Source of the DNA: Methanocella_A sp964548585
Lineage (GTDB): Archaea; Halobacteriota; Methanocellia; Methanocellales; Methanocellaceae
NCBI GenBank assembly: GCA_964548585.1
Contig: CAZJRS010000052.1
Location: 1-24,611, forward strand
Direction of reading: 5' to 3'
Length of the DNA stretch: 24,611 nucleotides
Shown here in pieces: positions 1-8,174 of this stretch. A program made the position numbers and the translations under genes. The notes below the pieces were generated by a model. That model saw only the letters and a list, made by a program, of their open reading frames with translations, was not told where the DNA came from and made no database searches. Each line of letters opens with the position of its first letter. Position 1 is the stretch's first letter.

Positions 1-644
1 CGCTGCGCTCTTTTCGTAAGGCTATCGAGATCGGGGTGGACTGGATTGAGCTGGACGTGAGGCAAACGGCTGACGGCCATCTTGTTGTGATACACGATGA
101 TACCGTTGACCGGACCACGGACGGCCACGGCAGTATTCGAGAAATGAGCCTTGCGGAAATTAAAAATCTTGATGCAGGTAAGGGCGACAGTGTACCTACA
201 CTAGAGGAAGTGATCAACCTGGCGAAAGGCCGTGTCAAGATGATCGTGGAGATTAAGGAAGATGGTACCGAGGTCGAAGTGCTCAACGCCATCGAGAAGA
301 ACGACCTGGTCGAGGAGACCATTATTTCCTCGTTTCACTTTGACTCTCTCCGAAGGATCAAGGAACTCAGCCCTGGAATTATGACTGCCGGTATCGCCAG
401 TAAGCTGCCTATCGAATTCCACCGGCTTCACAACGTTTTTCTGGCCGACACAATCTTCTTACGGAAAGACATCGTTTCAGCGGGCATTGTAGACGAGGCC
501 CACAGGGACGGGTTTCTGGTCTGCGTCTGGAATGTGGACGACTCCAGAGATGTAGCTAAATATGCCGATATGGGCGTCGATTTTATCAGTAGCAACTATC
601 CCGATCGGCTCAAGCAGGTTGAGTCTACTCTGGCGGCAGCTTAG
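1..644 (+). CDS. Glycerophosphodiester phosphodiesterase, 5'-truncated by window edge
   Basis: Hydrolyses glycerophosphodiesters to glycerol phosphate and an alcohol, a step in phospholipid turnover. The reading frame is open from position 3, so the real start lies outside the window; the GTG at 36 is internal. Visible family marks are the TLR/SFRKAIE-type helix, the metal-binding WIELDVR strand (codons near 39-59) and the HDDTVDRTT motif with the catalytic His. The C-terminal part has VEIK, the VWNVDD strand and the closing DFISSNYPDRL motif typical of the TIM-barrel end. The N-terminal HRG motif must lie upstream of the window. About 214 residues are present, near the 230-250 usual for the soluble UgpQ-like form, so little is missing. 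No signal peptide can be judged. Stop codon TAG at 642-644, followed by a T-run terminator. Confidence 0.9.
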   Translation, partial: LRSFRKAIEIGVDWIELDVRQTADGHLVVIHDDTVDRTTDGHGSIREMSLAEIKNLDAGKGDSVPTLEEVINLAKGRVKMIVEIKEDGTEVEVLNAIEKNDLVEETIISSFHFDSLRRIKELSPGIMTAGIASKLPIEFHRLHNVFLADTIFLRKDIVSAGIVDEAHRDGFLVCVWNVDDSRDVAKYADMGVDFISSNYPDRLKQVESTLAAA

Positions 645-692
645 TGCAAGCTATTGGTTATATCTAAAACAATTGCCCCGCTTCGGACATAA

Positions 693-699
693 TTTTTTT
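693..699 (+). terminator. T-run terminator after the phosphodiesterase gene
   Basis: Seven T residues in a row about 50 nt after the stop codon, preceded by AT-rich DNA and no strong stem. Archaeal RNA polymerase stops on such oligo-T tracts. The run abuts the outer end of the long inverted repeat that starts at 699, so it could equally be part of that element. Confidence 0.4.
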
Positions 700-1239
700 A
701 AAACGTAAAGCCGCAAAGATCTGATCAATATTACAGACAAACCTTTGCGGTTTGCAGGCTGTCCCATATTTGATGGTGAGTGAACAAACGGGCGATTATC
801 CTCCGTTTTATACATTTCCGGTTTTATCAATTCAATGTCAGGTCAACCCCTGTATATTGGATCGGTAACAGATGTTGCATATGGGCCCGAGGAGGAAAAC
901 GATCGCTGCGCTGTGCCTGTGCCACACAGATTTCACGGATTACGTTGGATTTCACAGATTGAAACTAATTTCACGGATGGAGTCGATTTCACAGATTACT
1001 AGTCGGTCCAAGTTTAATCGATCACTCCCGGGACGAATCTGTGTAATCGACTTCATCCGTGATATCCGAAAAAATCTGTGCAATCGGAATCAATCTGTGA
1101 AATCTGTGTAGCACAGGCACAGCGCAGCGATTGTATTGCTGAGTCGTACTGATACAAGGGCTGAGTTCGATAGCCGGTATTACCCTTTGGATAATCGCAA
1201 GGAATTATGGGACAACCTGCTTTGCGGCTTTGAGTTTTA
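699..1239. repeat. Long nested imperfect inverted repeat filling the gap between the phosphodiesterase gene and purB
   Basis: The 729-nt gap 645-1373 holds no convincing gene. Its ends are inverted: 699-718 matches the reverse complement of 1220-1239 at about 18 of 20 positions, and 754-768 matches 1206-1220 at 14 of 15. Between these the left arm has an extra ~36 nt. Further in, GATTATCC-type and CCCCTGTAT-type words on the left have weaker inverted partners on the right (near 1190 and 1155). The centre is the much better conserved hairpin 900-1133, listed separately. No transposase, no clear target-site duplication and no coding potential were seen. It looks like a decayed palindromic element or a very long hairpin RNA gene; which of these is unknown. 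Confidence 0.7.
900..1133. repeat. Core hairpin of two ~100-bp arms made of phased 9-10 nt words
   Basis: The arms 900-1000 and 1033-1133 are inverted copies in one unbroken register (paired positions sum to 2033), with about 80 of 101 positions matching by eye. The outermost ~21 bp around GCTGCGCTGTGCCTGTGC are almost identical. The inner part is a string of TTCACAGATT / TTCACGGATT words. ATT or its equivalent falls at 930, 939, 949, 958, 968, 977, 986 and 995, and the complementary AAT at 1036 to 1101 with the mirrored spacing. The loop is about 32 nt (1001-1032). Short open frames across it are by-products of the repeats. Confidence 0.8.
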
Positions 1240-1373
1240 GTATGATCTGCAAGATATTTTGTTTTTCGACGTCATATCATTCACATAGCCTCCCGGCTCG
1301 CCAGCGTATACTATTTATCACTCACGCGCTTATCTACACCTGATTTTACTCTCATTAGCAGGATTGATGCATC

Positions 1374-2717
1374 ATGGCAATACACCCCATTGAGTTCAGG
1401 TATGGCACCCCGGAGATGAAGGCGGTCTGGACTGAGGAAGCCAAGCTTAGAAAATTGTTGCTCGTCGAGGCTGCGCTGGCCCGGGCAGAAGCGGAGGTCG
1501 GCATTGTACCGAAGGAATGCGCTAAGGCAATCGCTGATAACCTGGATAAGGTCGATCTCGAGCGTGTCAGGGCGATCGAAGATGAGATCAGCCACGACAT
1601 GATGGCGGTTGTGCTGGGCTATGCGGAAGTATGCGGCGACGCCGGCAAGTGGATCCACTTTGGGGCTACCTCCAACGATATCCTGGATACCGGCCTGGCG
1701 CTCCAGCTGAAAGATGCCATGGATATCATCGAGGACAAGCTGCAGAAGCTCAAGATGGCTCTGCTTGAAAAGGCGGACGCCACCAGGATGCTGGTCACCG
1801 CGGGCAGAACTCACGGCCAACTCGCTGTCCCCACCACCTACGGACTCAGATTCGCCATCTGGGCGATGGAGGTTTCCCGGCACCAGGAGCGCCTCACACA
1901 GATGAGAACTCGGGTTGCCGTAGGCCAGATGAGCGGCGCAGTGGGTACTCAGGCTGCCTTTGGCACGGATGGCATGAAGATCAAGGAACTGACAATGGTC
2001 AATCTCGGCATTCCCTCTGTGGTTGTATCCAGCCAGATCATCCAGCGTGACAGACACGCGGAGTACATGATGTTCCTCGCGGGAGTCGCCAGCACTCTGG
2101 ATAAGATCTGCCTTGAGGTCCGTCTCATGCAGCGCAGCGAAATCGGCGAGCTGGCCGAGGGCTTTGGCAAAAAGCAGGTGGGCTCTTCCACGATGCCACA
2201 CAAGCGTAACCCGATCAACGCGGAGCAGGTATGCGGGCTGGCCAGAGTGGTCCGGTCCTACGTCGGGCCGGCGCTGGAGAACAACGTGCTCTGGGATGAG
2301 CGGGATCTGACCAACTCCTCCTGCGAGCGGGTCATCATCCCCGAAGCCTCGATCCTTCTCGATCACATCCTGAACAAGACCATCCGGGTTATCACCGGCC
2401 TTACCTTCTACCCCGAAAACATCAAGCGCAACCTGAACGTGCTCCGGGGTGTCCAGATGAGCGAGGCGGTCATGATCGCACTGGCCAACAAAGGCTTCGG
2501 CCGGCAGACGGCTCACGAGATCGTCCGGGAGGCATCCATGAAGGCGTTCGAGCAGGGTCTCACCTTGAAGCAGGCGCTGCTGGAGAACCCCGAGATCGCC
2601 GCGAAGCTCTCCCCGGCAGATGTCGACACGATCACCGATCCCGAGAAGTACATCGGTACGGCGGTCGAACAGGTCGATGAAGTGCTCCGCAGAGAAGGCT
2701 ACCTTGCGAAGAAATAA
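1374..2717 (+). CDS. purB: Adenylosuccinate lyase
   Basis: Splits adenylosuccinate to AMP and fumarate, and SAICAR to AICAR and fumarate, in purine synthesis; a cytosolic homotetramer of the fumarase/aspartase superfamily. The signature loop GSSTMPHKRNP is at residues 270-280 with the catalytic Ser, and the conserved AGRTHGQ His is His147. The N-terminal IHPIEFRYGTPEM segment is the usual start of archaeal and Gram-positive-type PurB. The 447-residue length is normal. ATG 1374 is chosen because the conserved N-terminus begins there; an AGGA at about 10 nt upstream is only a weak ribosome site. A TATTTAT at 1312-1318 may be the promoter. A 480-codon open frame on the opposite strand (1311-2753) is a shadow of this gene. 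Confidence 0.97.
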   Translation: MAIHPIEFRYGTPEMKAVWTEEAKLRKLLLVEAALARAEAEVGIVPKECAKAIADNLDKVDLERVRAIEDEISHDMMAVVLGYAEVCGDAGKWIHFGATSNDILDTGLALQLKDAMDIIEDKLQKLKMALLEKADATRMLVTAGRTHGQLAVPTTYGLRFAIWAMEVSRHQERLTQMRTRVAVGQMSGAVGTQAAFGTDGMKIKELTMVNLGIPSVVVSSQIIQRDRHAEYMMFLAGVASTLDKICLEVRLMQRSEIGELAEGFGKKQVGSSTMPHKRNPINAEQVCGLARVVRSYVGPALENNVLWDERDLTNSSCERVIIPEASILLDHILNKTIRVITGLTFYPENIKRNLNVLRGVQMSEAVMIALANKGFGRQTAHEIVREASMKAFEQGLTLKQALLENPEIAAKLSPADVDTITDPEKYIGTAVEQVDEVLRREGYLAKK

Positions 2718-2724
2718 TATATAA
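2715..2724 (+). promoter_or_regulatory. TATA box for the glycosyltransferase gene
   Basis: TAATATATAA begins on the purB stop codon and lies about 25-30 nt before ATG 2747. That spacing puts the transcription start at or near the ATG, so the mRNA would be leaderless. No ribosome site is visible, which fits. Confidence 0.5.
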
Positions 2725-2746
2725 CAAGCGATATATTTACATACAC

Positions 2747-3496
2747 ATGGCAAATGATCGACTGCTGTTATTGCCCACGCTCAACGAAGAGGTTGCGCTG
2801 AAAGCGCTGATGCCAGAAATACCTCCCGGGTTCGACGTGGTCGTAGTCGATGGCGGTTCCACCGACGGAACCAGAGAGATCGCCGAAGGTGCCGGCCATC
2901 TCTTTGTGCCACAGCAGTTCGGTAAGGGTAAAGGCTGCGGAGTCCGCACCGCCATGCAGTATTTTTTACAGAATGACTATAAGTATCTCGCCATGATCGA
3001 CGCCGATTACACCTGCGATCCCCGGGAGCTGAACCTGCTGCTGGACCGACTCGGAACCGGCTACTCAGTCGTGCTGGGGAGCCGTGACCCGAAGCTGCAG
3101 ATCGAGCAACTGGGCCGTTTTTCACTATTTATCAACCGATCCACTTCCAAGATCGCCAGCCTCGCCTACCGGCAGGACTTGCCTGATATCCAGAGCTGCT
3201 ACTGGGTATTCAACCGCAGGTCTATCGAGACCATCTACCCCGGACTGACCGCCAGCGGCTTTGATATCGAGTACGATATCGTCTTCAACGCATGGAAAGA
3301 AAATCTTAAGATTGGCTATTCTCCTGTGGCCATCCGGCCCCGCATGGGCGAGTCGAAGTTTACTAAGTTTTTACGGCTGAAGCAGATCTGGTTCGGGCTG
3401 ACCTATGTGTACAGGAGCCTGGTGATCATGGCTAAGCAAGCTATGCCGGGAAGGCGCCCGGACGCCGATGTCCCGGTCACAGGGTCACACCGGTAG
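2747..3496 (+). CDS. Family 2 glycosyltransferase, dolichyl-phosphate sugar synthase type
   Basis: Likely moves a sugar from a nucleotide sugar to a polyprenyl/dolichyl phosphate or a related lipid carrier on the cytosolic membrane face. The GT-A fold marks are clear: LLPTLNEE at residues 8-15, the nucleotide-binding DGGSTDGT at 35-42, KGKGCGVRTA near 60-69, and the metal-binding DAD at 85-87 in MIDADYTCDP. GFDIEYDI near 180 is the usual acceptor-side motif. It has 249 residues and no C-terminal membrane helix, so it is the short soluble DPM1-like form. It is followed by a flippase gene on the same strand, which suggests surface glycan or N-glycan precursor synthesis. The sugar and the lipid cannot be told from sequence. 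Confidence 0.88.
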   Translation: MANDRLLLLPTLNEEVALKALMPEIPPGFDVVVVDGGSTDGTREIAEGAGHLFVPQQFGKGKGCGVRTAMQYFLQNDYKYLAMIDADYTCDPRELNLLLDRLGTGYSVVLGSRDPKLQIEQLGRFSLFINRSTSKIASLAYRQDLPDIQSCYWVFNRRSIETIYPGLTASGFDIEYDIVFNAWKENLKIGYSPVAIRPRMGESKFTKFLRLKQIWFGLTYVYRSLVIMAKQAMPGRRPDADVPVTGSHR

Positions 3497-3551
3497 CCGC
3501 CCCTGTGAAAAAACCGGCAATTTTCTCCGGGTATAGCCGATCATCGACTCA

Positions 3552-3559
3552 TTTTTAAA
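3552..3559 (+). promoter_or_regulatory. TATA box for the flippase gene
   Basis: TTTTTAAA lies 30-37 nt before ATG 3589, the spacing expected for a leaderless or near-leaderless archaeal mRNA. There is no Shine-Dalgarno-like sequence before the ATG. Confidence 0.4.
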
Positions 3560-3588
3560 CAGCTAACTGTCTGTCTCTGGTATGGATC

Positions 3589-5064
3589 ATGTCGGAACAG
3601 ATCAGCGTCAGGCGTCAGGCGGTCAGCGGAGCCAAGTGGATCGGCATCTCGACGGTTGTCACTTCCGCTTTCCAGTACCTCCAGGTGGTCATTCTGGCCT
3701 GGTTTCTCTCGCCTACGGATTTCGGCCTCATGGCCATGGCTATGCTGGTCATCGGCACTCTTGGGGCCTTCACGGACCTGGGCATTTCTAACGCAGTCAT
3801 TCAGCGAAAAGATGTGACCGGAGATCATCTGGCTACCCTCTATTTGCTGGTGAACTTTACGGGCGTAATCCTCTTTGCCGTGATGATCCTGCTCAGTTCT
3901 CCGGTAGCCCGGTTTTTCGACGAGCTCCGGCTTATCGACGTCATGATCGGATCCAGCCTCATCTTTCTTGTCACGCCTGTCGGGCAGATGTTCCAGAACC
4001 TGCTGCAGAAAGATCTGCAGTTTAAGGCTATGGCAAACGCGGAGATCTCGTCTACTTTCATCGGCCTGTTGGCCTCTATCGTGCTGGGTTATTTCGGGTT
4101 CGGTGTCATGGCTCTCGTCCTGGGACAGGTCCTGTATTATGCCGTGAGAAGCGGAATCTTTCTTGTTCTCGGCTTGCCACTATGGAAGCCTCGCCTGCAC
4201 TTCCGGATTTCGGACCTCCGGGGTTACATTGGCTTCGGCCTTTATCAGGTGGGAGAACGGATCGTCACATATGTCTCGATCAACGTGGTTAACCTGATCA
4301 TCGGCAGATATCTGGGGGCTCATGCCCTGGGTAACTATTCGGTGGCTTACCAGCTGGTCGTTTTCCCCGTCATCCGGGCCAGCAGTATACTTATGACGGT
4401 TTCATTTCCGATCTTCTCAAAGTACCAGGATAATAATAGCTTCCTTCGTCAGGGCTATCTGGCTATGGCACAGTTCATCTCCTTCACCACCTTTCCGGTC
4501 CTCATGTTCGTGGCAACGACAGCACCCGTGTTGATACCAATACTACTGGGCCCTGCCTGGGCCGAGGTCACCCCACTGGTCCAGATCCTGTGTCTGGTGG
4601 GGCTATTCAAGTCGCTGAACTCAACCACGGTGCCGACGTACCTGTCGAAGGGGCGGGCCGACATCGGCTTCAACTGGAACTTCATCGTCGCCATAATCAA
4701 CGCGGTTGTCTTCTTCCTCATGACCCGCTACGGTCTCGTAGCCCTGACCATCGCCTTCGCCGGGATCAGCCTGCTGCAGTTCGTGGTACTGCAGACGATC
4801 ACGGGCAATATGATCGAGCTGACCTGGCGCAGGTACCTCCGGGAACTGACTCCCGATTCCCTGGTGAGTGTGGTGCTGGGGGCGGCGATCTTCGGGTCCT
4901 ACCTGGCGGGAACCTCTCTAAAGCTACAACCTATTCCTCTGCTGGTAATAATGCTGGGAGTCACGATCGTCGTATACGCGGCACTCCTGACGTATTTGCG
5001 CAGGGCTTACCTGCGGGAGTTATGGGACGCTATCTCACCCGAATTCCACAATTTCTTTTCGTGA
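3589..5064 (+). CDS. Polysaccharide flippase of the MOP/Wzx family
   Basis: A multi-helix membrane protein that would flip lipid-linked sugars across the cytoplasmic membrane. Its 491 residues show the family's N-terminal block (VSGAKWIGISTVVTSAFQYL, then LAWFLSPTDFGLMAMAMLV), the helix-loop around LGISNAVIQRKD, and about 12-14 hydrophobic segments spread to the end. The central GYIGFGLYQVGERIV and GRYLGAHALGNYSVAYQL parts are typical of the WzxC/TuaB branch. A second ATG at 3582 is in another frame and gives only a short frame. The preceding glycosyltransferase supports a role in surface polysaccharide or glycoprotein glycan export. The substrate is unknown. Confidence 0.9.
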   Translation: MSEQISVRRQAVSGAKWIGISTVVTSAFQYLQVVILAWFLSPTDFGLMAMAMLVIGTLGAFTDLGISNAVIQRKDVTGDHLATLYLLVNFTGVILFAVMILLSSPVARFFDELRLIDVMIGSSLIFLVTPVGQMFQNLLQKDLQFKAMANAEISSTFIGLLASIVLGYFGFGVMALVLGQVLYYAVRSGIFLVLGLPLWKPRLHFRISDLRGYIGFGLYQVGERIVTYVSINVVNLIIGRYLGAHALGNYSVAYQLVVFPVIRASSILMTVSFPIFSKYQDNNSFLRQGYLAMAQFISFTTFPVLMFVATTAPVLIPILLGPAWAEVTPLVQILCLVGLFKSLNSTTVPTYLSKGRADIGFNWNFIVAIINAVVFFLMTRYGLVALTIAFAGISLLQFVVLQTITGNMIELTWRRYLRELTPDSLVSVVLGAAIFGSYLAGTSLKLQPIPLLVIMLGVTIVVYAALLTYLRRAYLRELWDAISPEFHNFFS

Positions 5065-5114
5065 GGATTTCACCTATTTGTCCCAGTAATACTTCCATGC
5101 CGGATTTAAGAAAG

Positions 5115-5123
5115 CTATATAAT
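5115..5123 (+). promoter_or_regulatory. TATA box for the asnB-gatCAB-topA run
   Basis: CTATATAAT stands about 25-31 nt before ATG 5147, with AAGAAAG just upstream as a possible BRE. The spacing predicts transcription from the ATG itself, so asnB would be read from a leaderless mRNA. No other good promoter is visible before the overlapping genes downstream. Confidence 0.55.
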
Positions 5124-5146
5124 GCTAAGCCCGCTATCTGCCATCT

Positions 5147-6505
5147 ATGTGTGGCATCGCGGGCTTTATCGGTACAAATGCCAGGCAGCAGACCTGCCGA
5201 ATGATCGGGATGCTTAGCCACCGGGGGCCTGATGGGTCCGCCCTGTGGGAGGGCGGGAAAGCTTGTCTGGGCCACACACATCTGAGGGTTACGGGGGACT
5301 ATCCCCAGCCTGCTACTACGGACGGCATGGCTTTCACCTATAACGGCGAGATCTTCAACTTCAGAGAATTTATATCGGGCAGTAGCTCGGATACCGAGGC
5401 GCTGGCTTCGATACTCCAGAGCGGAACTGAGGGTTTCAGGAAAGCAGCCCCGGCCATCAACGGCGAGTACGCCTTCGCAGCCTGGGACGGGGCACAGATC
5501 CTGCTGGCCAGAGACCCTGTGGGTATCAAGCCACTATACTACGGGCATTCCGAAAGTGGCTTCGGCTTTGCGTCAGAACGCAAGGCGCTCCTGCACATCG
5601 GAATCCGGGACATCAAGTCGCTGACTCCTGGCTGCATTTTAGCCGAAGGCCAGGAGCACAGGTTCGTTGACCTGCCTCCGATGCGGTCCGAGATCACGGA
5701 TGAGGCTGAAGCCGTGAGGCTGCTGGACCGGGCTATGGCCGAAGCCGTCCGGCTGCGCCTCCACCCCTCCGCTGCACTGGCGTTCTCCGGCGGTATCGAC
5801 AGCGCCCTTATCGGCGCCATGGCACCTGATCTGCCACTGCTGGCGGTGGGCCAGCCCGGCTCCTTCGACGTCGAGGCTGCCCGCAACGCCGCAAGGCTCA
5901 TGGGCGCAGAGAAACGTCTCACCGTATATGAGATATCGGAAAAAGAAGTAGAAGACGCCTTGCCTGGCGTTATCTACTCGGTCGAGAGCCCGGACCCGAT
6001 GAAGGTCGCCATCGCGCTCCCCCTCTATATATTATCTGCAAAGGCCCGGAAAGACGGGTTTAAAGTGCTCTTGTCTGGCCAGGGTTCGGACGAGCTGTTT
6101 GCCGGTTATGCCCGGTACGAAGCCGGCTTCAGGGATGGGCGTTTGCAGTCGATGCTCGATCACGACCAGCACTGTCTCGCGGAGGTCAACCTGGAGCGGG
6201 ACGACGCCGCTACTATGGCTTCTGGCATTGAGCTACGGGTACCATACCTGGACCTTGCTGTCGTCGGGCTCGCCCGACAGATCGACCCATCTCTAAAGCT
6301 CCATTTTAACGGTAAGGATTATATACGGAAATATGTCCTAAGAAAAGTAGCGGAGAATTATCTCCCGCCGGAAGTAGCCTTTGCTCCCAAGAAGGCCATC
6401 CAGTACGGCACTGGCGTACAAAAGACGCTGGAGCGGCTGGCGAAACGCCATGGGGCTGACCTTCAGGGCTATTTGCAGACGCTATACAAGGTTGTGCTTG
6501 CATGA
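5147..6505 (+). CDS. asnB: Asparagine synthase (glutamine-hydrolysing)
   Basis: Makes asparagine from aspartate, ATP and glutamine. The N-terminal class II glutaminase domain starts with MCGIAGF, where Cys2 is the nucleophile after Met removal, and has SHRGPDG, YNGEIFNF and SSSDTEAL. The synthetase domain has the ATP-binding SGGIDS loop at 214-219, LSGQGSDELFAGYARYE, and the closing GIELRVPYLD. All key motifs are intact. At 452 residues it is about 100 shorter than the E. coli enzyme, a compact form. ATG 5147 is forced, because Cys2 must be at the N-terminus. Its stop overlaps the gatC start (ATGA at 6502-6505), so free asparagine synthesis and tRNA-dependent amidation share one transcript. 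A related amidotransferase acting on another acid remains possible. Confidence 0.9.
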   Translation: MCGIAGFIGTNARQQTCRMIGMLSHRGPDGSALWEGGKACLGHTHLRVTGDYPQPATTDGMAFTYNGEIFNFREFISGSSSDTEALASILQSGTEGFRKAAPAINGEYAFAAWDGAQILLARDPVGIKPLYYGHSESGFGFASERKALLHIGIRDIKSLTPGCILAEGQEHRFVDLPPMRSEITDEAEAVRLLDRAMAEAVRLRLHPSAALAFSGGIDSALIGAMAPDLPLLAVGQPGSFDVEAARNAARLMGAEKRLTVYEISEKEVEDALPGVIYSVESPDPMKVAIALPLYILSAKARKDGFKVLLSGQGSDELFAGYARYEAGFRDGRLQSMLDHDQHCLAEVNLERDDAATMASGIELRVPYLDLAVVGLARQIDPSLKLHFNGKDYIRKYVLRKVAENYLPPEVAFAPKKAIQYGTGVQKTLERLAKRHGADLQGYLQTLYKVVLA

Positions 6506-6783
6506 TCACCGAGAAAGACGTAGAACACATAGGCAGTCTTGCCTGTATTGACATAACGCCCGAAGAGACCGGGCTATTCGCAAAGCAGTTCAACTCGATC
6601 CTGGATTACTTCAGGGAGCTGGACGAGGTCAATACGGAGGGCGTGGAGCCGACGCACCACGTCATCGGGCTGACCAACGTCTTCCGGGAGGACGTGGCTG
6701 AGGAGTCGCTTTCGCAGGAAGATGCCACAGCCAACGCGGCCCGCAAAGAGAAAGGGTTCATCAAAGGGCCGAGGATCGTGTGA
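6502..6783 (+). CDS. gatC: Asp/Glu-tRNA amidotransferase subunit C
   Basis: The small subunit that wraps around and stabilises GatA in the GatCAB complex, which converts Asp-tRNA(Asn) and/or Glu-tRNA(Gln) to the amide forms. The protein of 93 residues has the usual helical N-terminus (ITEKDVEHIGSLACIDITPE), the FNSILDYFRELDEVNTEGVEPT segment and the terminal KGFIKGPRIV motif that packs on GatA. It starts inside the asnB stop codon (ATGA) and its own TGA overlaps a GTG that could start gatA, so translation is probably coupled. In archaea Gln-tRNA is normally made by GatDE, so Asn-tRNA(Asn) is the expected product here. Confidence 0.95.
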   Translation: MITEKDVEHIGSLACIDITPEETGLFAKQFNSILDYFRELDEVNTEGVEPTHHVIGLTNVFREDVAEESLSQEDATANAARKEKGFIKGPRIV

Positions 6784-6785
6784 CC

Positions 6786-8174
6786 ATGGCTGGCTATCTA
6801 GAATCTGCTCACAAGACGTTCGAGCGCATCGAAAACAGCAAGCTCAACGCGTTTATCACTCTCAACAAAGCACAGGCGCTTGAGACGGCCAGGGCTGTCG
6901 ATGACGGCCGGATCACCGGACGCCTCGCAGGAGTTACAATTGCAGTCAAGGACTGTATCACAACTAAGAATCTTCAGACTACTTGCGGCTCAAAAATTTT
7001 ACAAGGCTACATACCGCCTTTCGACGCAGAAGTCGTGGTCCGGCTCCGCCGGGAAGGTGCAGTCATCACCGGTAAAACAAACATGGACGAGTTCGCCATG
7101 GGCACTTCCACCGAGAACAGCGCCTACGGCCCGACAAAGAACCCTTGGGACCTCACCAGGGTGCCAGGCGGCTCCTCAGGCGGCAGCGCGGCAGCAGTCG
7201 CGGGTCTGGAGAGCCGGATGTCCCTTGGGACAGACACAGGTGGCTCAGTACGTTGCCCGGCAGCGTTCTGCGGCGTAGTCGGTATCAAGCCGACCTATGG
7301 CCTCGTGTCTCGGTTCGGGGTGGTCGAGTACGCGAATTCGCTCGAGCAGGTCGGCCCGATGGGCCGGAACGTCAGCGATGCCGCTTTATTACTCGACGTG
7401 ATCGCCGGGGGAGACCCCAAAGACTCGACCAGCGTGGCAGAAGCCGATAAGGTTTGTTACACCGATTACCTCAAGGAAGATGTCAAGGGCCTTACCATCG
7501 GAGTGCCCAAGGAATACTTCTCCGAAGGAATCGATAAGAAGGTCGAGCAGTCAGTCTGGGACGGCATCATGAAGCTCAACGAGCTCGGGGCCGACTACAA
7601 GGAAATATCTTTGCCGACTACAAAGTACGCATTATCCGCTTACTATATCATCGCCATGTGCGAGGCTTCCTCTAACCTGGCCAGGTTCGACGGCCTGCGC
7701 TACGGTCTTCGTGAAGGCAAGGATGAGAACTGGCATACGACTTTCTCCCGGATCCGGGCGGAAGGCTTCGGCTCAGAAGTAAAGCGGAGGATTATGCTGG
7801 GTACCTATGCGCTGTCCGAGGGCTACTACGGTAAATACTACCAGAAGGCGCTCAAGATAAGGACGCTGATCAGGCAGGACTTCACCAGGGCTTTCAAGGA
7901 TGTCGACGTTATAGCCGCCCCGACCATGCCTACTCCTGCATTCCGCATTGGGGAAAAGGTCGAAGACCCGCTCTCGATGTACCTGGCCGACGTCAATACG
8001 CTGCCAGTCAACCTGGCCGGAGTGCCCTCGATCTCCATCCCCTGCGGCTTTTCCGGCAGGCTGCCGATCGGCATGCAGCTCATCGGCGACCTGTTCGCCG
8101 AGCCCCGGCTGATCCAGACGGCGTATACGTTTGAGACTAACACGAATTTCCAGAAGCTCCCGGAGGGATTCTGA
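6786..8174 (+). CDS. gatA: Asp/Glu-tRNA amidotransferase subunit A
   Basis: The amidase subunit that releases ammonia from glutamine for GatB. The amidase-signature triad is complete: Lys55 (IAVKDC), cis-Ser130 in GGSSGGSAAAV, and nucleophile Ser154 in GTDTGGSVRCP. The spacings 75 and 24 equal those of bacterial GatA. The 462 residues from ATG 6786 are normal length. A GTG at 6780, two codons earlier, overlaps the gatC stop and is an alternative start; ATG is preferred because MAGYLESA is a natural beginning. The stop TGA overlaps the gatB ATG by one base. An ammonia channel to GatB is implied by family knowledge, not visible here. Confidence 0.96.
   Translation: MAGYLESAHKTFERIENSKLNAFITLNKAQALETARAVDDGRITGRLAGVTIAVKDCITTKNLQTTCGSKILQGYIPPFDAEVVVRLRREGAVITGKTNMDEFAMGTSTENSAYGPTKNPWDLTRVPGGSSGGSAAAVAGLESRMSLGTDTGGSVRCPAAFCGVVGIKPTYGLVSRFGVVEYANSLEQVGPMGRNVSDAALLLDVIAGGDPKDSTSVAEADKVCYTDYLKEDVKGLTIGVPKEYFSEGIDKKVEQSVWDGIMKLNELGADYKEISLPTTKYALSAYYIIAMCEASSNLARFDGLRYGLREGKDENWHTTFSRIRAEGFGSEVKRRIMLGTYALSEGYYGKYYQKALKIRTLIRQDFTRAFKDVDVIAAPTMPTPAFRIGEKVEDPLSMYLADVNTLPVNLAGVPSISIPCGFSGRLPIGMQLIGDLFAEPRLIQTAYTFETNTNFQKLPEGF

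Noticed and set aside
780..1111. Two short plus-strand frames inside the first palindrome
   Set aside because: They read straight through repeat words and stem arms, have no ribosome site and no recognisable protein pattern.
900..1133. Phased words as a CRISPR array
   Set aside because: Units are 9-10 nt without spacers and mirror each other; CRISPR repeats are 23-37 nt with unique spacers of similar size.
699..1239. First palindrome as a miniature transposon (MITE)
   Set aside because: The ends are inverted, but I see no target-site duplication and no known transposase-type tip; kept only as an unassigned inverted repeat.
1311..2753. A 480-codon open frame on the minus strand opposite purB
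   Set aside because: It is an antisense shadow of a high-GC gene: composition is His/Asp/Leu-rich without family motifs, and purB on the other strand has every signature.
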